Under the pieces are notes generated by a model. That model did no database searches and was not told where the DNA came from. It saw only the letters and a list, made by a program, of their open reading frames with translations. Shown here piece by piece: positions 58,997-64,000 of a stretch of DNA of 64,000 nucleotides. A program made the translations under genes and the position numbers. Source of the stretch: DASQMT01 sp963839615 (GTDB lineage Bacteria; Actinomycetota; Thermoleophilia; Solirubrobacterales; Solirubrobacteraceae); contig CAWIVY010000003.1 in NCBI GenBank assembly GCA_963839615.1, positions 62,001-126,000 of the forward strand, written 5' to 3'. Position 1 is the first letter of the stretch, and the number at the start of each line of letters is the position of its first letter.

Positions 58997-59788
58997 TCAG
59001 GACTCCGCGCTGCCGCCGCGGGCGGCGCGGCGCGCAGCGGAGCGCGCCGACGCATCTTCCGCCCCCTCGGCGGCGACGGCGGACTGCTCCGGCTCGACCG
59101 GCGCCGCGCCGGTGAACAGGAACGTGTGCACGAAGCTCGCGAGGACGGCGCCGATCAGCGGCGCGAGGATGAACAGCCACAGGTTCGCGAGCGCCCAGTC
59201 GCCGACGAAGATCGCGGGCCCGATGCTCCTCGCGGGGTTGACCGACGTGTTGGTCACCGGGATGCCGACGAGGTGGATGAGCGTCAGCACGAGCCCGATC
59301 GGGATGCCGGCAAACGCGGCGTTCGCGATCCGGTCGGTCGCCGCGAGCACCGTGAACACGAGGAAGAAGGTCAGGACGATCTCGACGATCAGCGCTGCGC
59401 CGACCGGGAAGCCGCCCGGCGAGTGGTCACCGTACCCGTTCGCGCCGAAGCCCTCCTCGGTGAGGTCGTAGCCGCCCGCGCGCGCCTTGATGACGATGAA
59501 CAGCAGCAGCGCCGCCACGATCGCGCCGAGCACCTGCGCGATCCAGTAGCGGATCGCCTCGTCGAGCTGCATCCGCCTCGAGAGCACCAGGCCCGCTGTC
59601 ACGGCCGGGTTGATGTGGCAGCCCGAGATCGGGCCGATCGCGTAGGCCATCGCAAGCAGCGAGAGCCCGAAGGCGAACGCCACGCCGAGGGCGCCGATCG
59701 CCTCGCCGGCGATCACCGCCGAGCCCACACCGCCGAAAACCAGTACGAAAGTGCCGACGAACTCGGCAGCAGCACGTCGATTGGCCAT
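58997..59788 (-). CDS. MIP-family aquaporin
   Basis: 263 residues with six helices and both NPA half-helices, GCHINPAVTAGL and SVNPARSIGPAIF. AAEFVGTFVLVFGGVG opens the protein and the Arg of the selectivity filter follows the second NPA. The Cys-His before the first NPA and the overall spacing fit water-selective AqpZ-type channels rather than glycerol facilitators. The C-terminal 40 residues are Ala/Glu/Arg-rich and cytoplasmic. Confidence 0.93.
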   Translation of the reverse strand: MANRRAAAEFVGTFVLVFGGVGSAVIAGEAIGALGVAFAFGLSLLAMAYAIGPISGCHINPAVTAGLVLSRRMQLDEAIRYWIAQVLGAIVAALLLFIVIKARAGGYDLTEEGFGANGYGDHSPGGFPVGAALIVEIVLTFFLVFTVLAATDRIANAAFAGIPIGLVLTLIHLVGIPVTNTSVNPARSIGPAIFVGDWALANLWLFILAPLIGAVLASFVHTFLFTGAAPVEPEQSAVAAEGAEDASARSAARRAARGGSAES

Positions 59789-59834
59789 GTCTGTGAGTTC
59801 GCGCCCGGCGGGCGGAAACCTGCAACTCGCGTCG

Positions 59835-61463
59835 CTACGCCCCGACGCGCTGGTGGTACGGCCCGGTCTGCGGCGACTCGACCGTGCTCGCCGGCGCGAG
59901 ACGGGCGCGCTGGCCGCGCACTCGCATCTCCTCGGGCGAGACGTACTTGAGGTCGGCCGGTATCGCCTGAAGGCCGAAGTCGTGGTGCTCGAAGTCGACG
60001 AGCGAGGGGCGGCCGATGCCGAAGACGGTCCGGGCGCCCCGCTCCCGGTACTCCCCACCCGGACCGCCGCCTGCGGGCGTGAGCGTCTGCTGGTCGTTCA
60101 TGTCGCGGACGTGGACGGCGGTCGAGCTCGGCGCGTTCGTCGTCGTCGAGCGGAGGTCTCCGCCGGCCGTCCGCTGCGCCTCGCCCGCGGCGTCCGGGCG
60201 GATTCCCTCGTGGACGTTGCCCTCTATCGTCACGAGCTTGCCCGTCGCCGGATCCCAGGAGTCGACCATCACGATGTGGTTGGCGATCTCCCCGGCCGGC
60301 CGCACGCCGCGGTGGCGGATCAGAGCGACGTCGCCGGGCCGGATGTCGCCCCCGGCGATCGCGCCGCCCTCGATCCACGTGCGCGCCAGCCCGCGCTGCT
60401 CGTGGTACTCCCTGACGCCCCACCATTCGCCGTCGGCCCAGATCGAGAGCGGGGTCCGCCGGTCGTTGATCGGCCGGCGGCTGTAGGTGAAGTAGTCGTG
60501 GACGTTGTCGGTGTGCGCGAACGCCATGCGCACGTTCTTGTCGAGCGTCGAGCCGCGGAACATGCTCGCCGCCACGAACATGCCGCACCAGTCGTCGCGC
60601 GTGCCGTCCGGGCGCAGCGACTGCCTGGGCGCGAAGCCCGAGTCGGCGAAGATGTCGTCGACCTCGTTGCGCGGGCGGGTCTGATTCTGGATCTGCGCCG
60701 GGGTCGAGGACTGCGCCGCGTCCGCCCGCCAGGTCGCTCGGGCGTCGAGCACGGCGCGCGCCTGCAGCAGGGCGAGCGCCGCCTCTTCACAAGAGTGCGC
60801 CGCCTCCGCGAGTCCCGTGCCGTCGGGATCGACCTTGCCCGCGAGCGCGCGCAGCGCGCTGGACTTCTCGCGCCAGCTGGTCACGTCCTGGAGCGCTGCC
60901 GGCTGCGGGTCGGCGTCGCGGTTCTCGACGCCGACCGAGGAGCGATTCACCTGCTCCATCACGACGCGCACGATCGCCGCGCCGATCTCGCGCGCGATCG
61001 GGATGACGGCCCGGAGCGCGGCGGCGAGCGCCGGCTTGATCTCGGTCTCGGCCCGGCCGTACTCCGCGTCGTGCCCGGAGACGACCAGGCTCTCGAACAC
61101 GAGCATGCTCGGGTCGACGATCGGCTCGACGACCGTCAACGTGTCGACCAGCTCGCGCAGCCATTCCAGCGCCGGCGCGATGTCCACGAAGCCGGCCGCG
61201 GGCACCACCGGCGGGCGGCGGGCGGCAAGTGCCTTCAGCCGCGGGCAACCATCCCGGAACCGCCGGAGGTTGTCGGCGATCGGCGGCAGCGGGTCCTCGG
61301 CCTTCCGGCGGGCCAGGAGCGCCGAGGCCACCGAGTGGTTGCCGTGCATGCGTTGCAGCAGCAGGATGCCCGCGGCGTCCTGCGGCAGCGCCGCGGGAGC
61401 CGGCTCGGCCACGGCGGGCTTCGCGGGCTCCTCACGCTCGCTGCGGTCGTGCCGGTGGCGCAC
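59835..61463 (-). CDS. CHAP-like amidase domain protein with LQRxxGN-type N-terminal motif
   Basis: About 542 residues from GTG 61463 (AGGAA about 9 bases upstream); TTG 61553 would add 30. Near the N-terminus ILLLQRMHGNHSVASALL matches the LQRxxGNxxVxxLL pattern that precedes many actinobacterial toxin-like and contractile-injection-associated proteins. A helical middle region follows. The C-terminal half is CHAP/NlpC-P60-like: DDWCGMFVAAS (C293), GDVALIRHRG, NHIVMVDSWD (H396) and VTIEGN (E414). No signal peptide is seen. A secreted or injected peptidoglycan hydrolase is possible, not shown. Confidence 0.65.
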   Translation of the reverse strand: MRHRHDRSEREEPAKPAVAEPAPAALPQDAAGILLLQRMHGNHSVASALLARRKAEDPLPPIADNLRRFRDGCPRLKALAARRPPVVPAAGFVDIAPALEWLRELVDTLTVVEPIVDPSMLVFESLVVSGHDAEYGRAETEIKPALAAALRAVIPIAREIGAAIVRVVMEQVNRSSVGVENRDADPQPAALQDVTSWREKSSALRALAGKVDPDGTGLAEAAHSCEEAALALLQARAVLDARATWRADAAQSSTPAQIQNQTRPRNEVDDIFADSGFAPRQSLRPDGTRDDWCGMFVAASMFRGSTLDKNVRMAFAHTDNVHDYFTYSRRPINDRRTPLSIWADGEWWGVREYHEQRGLARTWIEGGAIAGGDIRPGDVALIRHRGVRPAGEIANHIVMVDSWDPATGKLVTIEGNVHEGIRPDAAGEAQRTAGGDLRSTTTNAPSSTAVHVRDMNDQQTLTPAGGGPGGEYRERGARTVFGIGRPSLVDFEHHDFGLQAIPADLKYVSPEEMRVRGQRARLAPASTVESPQTGPYHQRVGA

Positions 61464-61575
61464 CGCGCAATGTTCCTGGGAACGGGACGCGCTCGCAAGC
61501 ACTGGGCGCCGCCGGACGGCGCCGTAGCTTCCGCGCACCTGCGCGAGAGCCAAGGGGCCGTCCGAGCCGACCTGC

Positions 61576-62211
61576 TTACCTCACGAAAGGCTTGACCGCC
61601 GCGAGCACCTCGTCGGTCGACAGCGTCTTGTCGAACGCGTCCGGCGCAGGTGCTGTGCCGCGCGCAAGCCGGATGAGGCTCGCGTGCCGCGCCTCGACCT
61701 GAACGATCGAGCCCGCAGCGCCGAGCACCTCGGCACTCTTGATCGCCGGTCCGGCACCGTTGTAGGCGCTCACTCCCGTGTCCTCCAACGTCTGCGCGAG
61801 CTTGAGGAAGGACTTCTCCGTTGCGAACGCGCCGCCGAAGTCCACTCCGGGAGCCTTGACGGCCTTGCCACCGGCTCCCTTGATCGCCGCCTTGAGGGCG
61901 TCGACATGCTCGTTCTCGTTGTCGCGGATCTCGGTCGCGAGCTTCCTGACGTCACCGCTCAACCGCTGCGTGTCCCTGAGCGCCTGGGTGTAGAAGGCAG
62001 ACTCCAGGTACTCGAGCGTGAGCGCGAAGTTCAGGATCTCGACGTCGCCCCCACCGCTTTGCGCGAGCGAGCCCGCGATGTAGGGGGAGACGGCGCCGGC
62101 GCCGTAGACCGCACCCGCGGCCAGGGCACTGCGCACGAGAAATGCCGAGCGGCTCATCCCGTTGATCTCGATCGCGGCCAGCTCAGGGGCGACGAGGGAT
62201 TCGTTGTTCAT
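61576..62211 (-). CDS. Exported ferritin-like domain protein (second of pair)
   Basis: 211 residues from ATG 62211, preceded by GGAG 9-10 bases upstream (ATG 62220 is too close to that site). A Tat-like leader (GMSRSAFLVRSALAAGAVYGAGA) is followed by a four-helix ferritin_2 domain. Its carboxylate/His ligands are LTLEYLESAFY, NENEHVDALKAAI and VEARHASLIRL. The usual Tat twin-Arg is absent (SRSAFL). It is a paralogue of the upstream gene, 15 bases away. Such proteins are common in Solirubrobacterales and presumably bind iron or handle peroxide outside the membrane. Confidence 0.85.
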   Translation of the reverse strand: MNNESLVAPELAAIEINGMSRSAFLVRSALAAGAVYGAGAVSPYIAGSLAQSGGGDVEILNFALTLEYLESAFYTQALRDTQRLSGDVRKLATEIRDNENEHVDALKAAIKGAGGKAVKAPGVDFGGAFATEKSFLKLAQTLEDTGVSAYNGAGPAIKSAEVLGAAGSIVQVEARHASLIRLARGTAPAPDAFDKTLSTDEVLAAVKPFVR

Positions 62212-62226
62212 TTCAGGCATCTCCGA

Positions 62227-62964
62227 TTAGCTCGCGATGAAGGGCTTGACCTGCTTGAGGACCTCGTCCATCGACATGCCCTTGGCGAACGCCCCGTTGG
62301 GGAGCGAGCCCTCCAGCTTGCCGTCGCCGTGGAAGCTCCGCCCGACGAGCTCGTTGAGCGCGGCGGCGTGCCGGGCTTCGACCGAGTGGATCGCCAGGGC
62401 GGCGGCGAGGATGTCCTTGTTCTTGATCGAGCCGGCGGCGCCGAGGTAAGCGGCCGCGCCGAGGTTCTCCACGGTCGCGGCGGTTTCCAGGACGGTCTTG
62501 AGCCCGCCCGACAGGACCTTCTCGAACTTCGTGGTCGGCTTCCCGGCGGGCTCGCCGCCGAGCTGCTTCGCCGTGGCGATGAGCGCGTCGACATGCTCCT
62601 GCTCGTGCTGGCCGATCGCCTTGGCGAGGTCGGCCAGCTTCATGTCCTTGACCAGGCCACTGTCGATGACCTGGGCGTAGAAGTCGGCTTCCAGGTACTC
62701 GAGCGTCAGGGCGTAATTCACGATCTCCAGGTCGCCGCTCATGTCCGCGGCGCTCGACGGGGTCGACTCTGCCGCGGCGGATGCGCCGCTGCCCGAGCGC
62801 GCTTGCTTGTCATCACTGCCGCAAGCGGCCAACAGCACCGCGAGACCACCGGCCGCGCCGGCTCCGGCCAGCTTCAGAAACCGCTTGCGTGACGCCGTGT
62901 CATCGCGAAGCTCCTCAACCGCGGTCGGCTCCGCCGCGGCCGGCTTTTCGAATTGATCTGCCAT
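62227..62964 (-). CDS. Exported ferritin-like lipoprotein (first of pair)
   Basis: 245 residues from an ATG with GGAGGG 4-9 bases upstream. The leader is SRKRFLKLAGAGAAGGLAVLLAACGS: a Tat-like SRKRFLK motif plus a lipobox LAAC, so a Tat-exported lipoprotein is likely. A Ser/Ala linker precedes the ferritin_2 four-helix domain, with LTLEYLEADFY, GQHEQEHVDALIA and SVEARHAAALNEL as diiron ligand helices. It is divergent from tatA, the very machine that may export it. Confidence 0.87.
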   Translation of the reverse strand: MADQFEKPAAAEPTAVEELRDDTASRKRFLKLAGAGAAGGLAVLLAACGSDDKQARSGSGASAAAESTPSSAADMSGDLEIVNYALTLEYLEADFYAQVIDSGLVKDMKLADLAKAIGQHEQEHVDALIATAKQLGGEPAGKPTTKFEKVLSGGLKTVLETAATVENLGAAAYLGAAGSIKNKDILAAALAIHSVEARHAAALNELVGRSFHGDGKLEGSLPNGAFAKGMSMDEVLKQVKPFIAS

Positions 62965-63028
62965 CGATCCCTCCACCGGGTACGCCGAGCGGCTGCCCGG
63001 TCACGCACTACTGCGCTGCGGCCGGCAC

Positions 63029-63058
63029 TCGCGGATCACAATTCGAGTGATCACGCGA
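63029..63058. promoter_or_regulatory. Inverted repeat upstream of the ferritin-like pair
   Basis: TCGCGGATCAC (63029-63039) and GTGATC-A-CGCGA (63047-63058) form 11-bp arms with one bulged A around a 7-base spacer, 65 bases before the ferritin-like ATG. It is a candidate regulator site, for example for iron or oxidative control; no factor can be named. Confidence 0.45.
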
Positions 63059-63158
63059 CGGTGATCGTGGACCCGCATGAAGTTGCGAAAAGTGATCCGG
63101 ACGCGCGCGCTGCCCGCATACCCCGGCAGCAGTACGCCCGAGCTGCGCGATGCAGCCA

Positions 63159-63168
63159 TTGTCGACAA
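63159..63168. promoter_or_regulatory. Palindrome upstream of tatA
   Basis: TTGTCGACAA, a perfect 10-base palindrome followed closely by the AT-rich CTCTTATC, 45 bases before the tatA ATG. It may be part of the tat promoter or an operator on it. Nothing else is visible in the 62965-63212 gap apart from this and the repeat at 63029-63058. Confidence 0.3.
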
Positions 63169-63212
63169 CTCTTATCGGCCCGTCCCGCGGTGCCGCAGAC
63201 CGGAGCATCCAG

Positions 63213-63461
63213 ATGCCCAACATCGGACCCATGGAACTGATCGTCGTCCTCGCAATCGCCCTGATGGTGCTCGGACCCAAGCGGCTCCCCGAGGTCGGGC
63301 GCTCCGTAGGTCGCAGCATCCGCGAGTTCAAGGCATCGATCGGCGGCGATGACGACGACCGCCGGAACGAGGAACTGGTCGCGCAGTCCACCGAGAAGGC
63401 TCATGCGTCCAGCGAGACGGCCGCCGGCGACGTCGTCTCGATGCCCGCCGGTCGGTCGTAA
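63213..63461 (+). CDS. tatA: Twin-arginine translocase subunit TatA
   Basis: 82 residues. The N-terminal membrane helix is PMELIVVLAIALMVLGPKRLP, with the FGPxxLP-type hinge here LGPKRLPEVG, followed by the amphipathic helix RSVGRSIREFKASI and an acidic tail. ATG 63213 gives the expected N-terminus; an upstream in-frame ATG (63150) would add a non-membrane extension. tatC follows 6 bases later. Confidence 0.95.
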   Translation: MPNIGPMELIVVLAIALMVLGPKRLPEVGRSVGRSIREFKASIGGDDDDRRNEELVAQSTEKAHASSETAAGDVVSMPAGRS

Positions 63462-63467
63462 GTCTAG

Positions 63468-64000
63468 ATGGCTGGTGCCGCGGCGCTGATCGCGCACGAT
63501 CAACGGCTCACGCTGGTCGAGCACCTCGACGAGCTGCGCTGGCGAGTGATGATCAGCGTCGCGGCGCTCGTCGTTGCCTTCGGACTGGCGTTGTGGCAGA
63601 ACAACGCGCTACTCGACGTCCTCAACCGTCCGCTGACGCATGCTACGGCGGAGGCCGCGCGGAACGCGAGCGGTCCGGTCGGTGCGCAGGCGCGCTTTCA
63701 GGCCGCCCAGCGCCTCGCGCTGGGTGAGAATGCGGCCGCGCTGGGCCGGCTCTCGCGTTCGCGCGCGACGCTGCCCGGCGCCGACCGCCGCGCGTTGGCC
63801 GCGGCAGCCGCAGCCAATGCGGCCGCGCTTCGCGCCGCGCCACGAGACCCGCCGGGGCGCCAGCCGGTCACCCTCGGTCTGGCCGAGCCATTCACACAGA
63901 CGCTCACGGTGGCGGGTTACTTCGCCCTGCTGTTCGCGCTGCCGATCATCCTGTTTCAGGCTTACGCGTTCCTGTTACCGGCATTCAGCCCTCGTGATCG
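63468..64000 (+). CDS. tatC: Twin-arginine translocase subunit TatC, 5-prime part (cut by window edge)
   Basis: 177 residues are visible. The N-terminus has the conserved VEHLDELRWRVM, the Tat-signal-binding site, then the first helix and NRPLTHAT. The expected short periplasmic loop is replaced by about 85 residues between RPLTH (54-58) and AEPFTQTL (139-146). About 60 of these are an Ala/Arg-rich helix-like insertion. The next helix (VAGYFALLFALPIILFQAYAFLLPA, described in part) is normal. It is the core receptor of the Tat system, and the window ends inside the second periplasmic loop. Confidence 0.93.
   Translation, partial: MAGAAALIAHDQRLTLVEHLDELRWRVMISVAALVVAFGLALWQNNALLDVLNRPLTHATAEAARNASGPVGAQARFQAAQRLALGENAAALGRLSRSRATLPGADRRALAAAAAANAAALRAAPRDPPGRQPVTLGLAEPFTQTLTVAGYFALLFALPIILFQAYAFLLPAFSPRD

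Noticed and set aside
59835..61463. Part of an extracellular contractile injection locus
   Set aside because: No sheath, tube, baseplate or AAA gene lies in the window; only the leader motif hints at a link.

Overview
The window is a 64 kb piece of a very GC-rich chromosome with densely packed genes. GTG and TTG starts are frequent and stop/start overlaps (ATGA, GTGA, TTGA) are common. The gene content suggests a Thermoleophilia / Solirubrobacterales-type actinobacterium: an actinobacterial-type (group 1h) [NiFe]-hydrogenase locus, an SdhE-type succinate dehydrogenase, F420-type LLM oxidoreductase, LtrA, twin CrcB proteins and paired secreted ferritin-like proteins. That assignment is inference from gene content. 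I saw no tRNA or rRNA gene, insertion sequence, prophage or CRISPR array, and no gene-free stretch over 300 bases. The longest gaps are about 250 b (62965-63212), 218 b (22451-22668), 205 b (5657-5861) and 201 b (42325-42525), and all hold regulatory-looking sequence.

Layout. 1-3307: Lon (cut by the window edge), Hsp20, an aminotransferase and an EAL-domain protein. 3379-8451: a metallo-beta-lactamase fold hydrolase, a CPA1 antiporter, a small Cys-rich protein, an SDR/SRPBCC pair, a methyltransferase next to a tandem hairpin repeat, and a small winged-helix protein. 8444-15814: malate and isocitrate dehydrogenases, an M50-CBS protease, a membrane GGDEF/HD-GYP protein, a beta-roll repeat protein and a lone receiver. 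15861-21433: sdhABE, a cardiolipin-synthase-like protein and a hydrolase. 21545-24720: a DMT transporter and an alpha/beta hydrolase fused to a Vps62-like domain. 24748-30529: PBP4, asd, lysC, an aminotransferase, two crcB genes and a zinc-ribbon membrane protein. 30574-42930: mixed metabolism and transport genes, including a GH13 enzyme, LtrA, an MhqO-like dioxygenase and a GGDEF protein with a long charged coil.

42927-56749 is the centrepiece: a 15-gene minus-strand [NiFe]-hydrogenase operon in the order hypC, a second HypC-like gene, hypD, hypE, small subunit, large subunit, NifU-like fusion, DUF5947-type, DUF6084-type, an unknown 386-aa gene, maturation protease, hypA, hypB, a double-SIS protein and hypF. 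Structural, maturation and several poorly understood accessory genes are almost all translationally coupled. The small subunit has no Tat signal and has an Asp in place of one proximal-cluster Cys, the signature of the oxygen-insensitive group 1h enzymes thought to scavenge trace hydrogen. As given, hypE carries a single-base frameshift near 54901. A GntR regulator is divergent from the operon, and the gap between them holds a candidate promoter and palindromes.

57532-64000 holds small hypothetical genes, a lipoprotein, a GNAT acetyltransferase, an aquaporin, a CHAP-like domain protein with an LQRxxGN-type N-terminal motif, two ferritin-like exported proteins, and tatA plus the start of tatC. 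TatC carries an unusual insertion in its first periplasmic loop.

Promoters of the form TAnnnT followed 6-8 nt later by a start codon recur through the window and indicate widespread leaderless transcription. One of them (29432-29441) is a perfect palindrome that can serve both strands.
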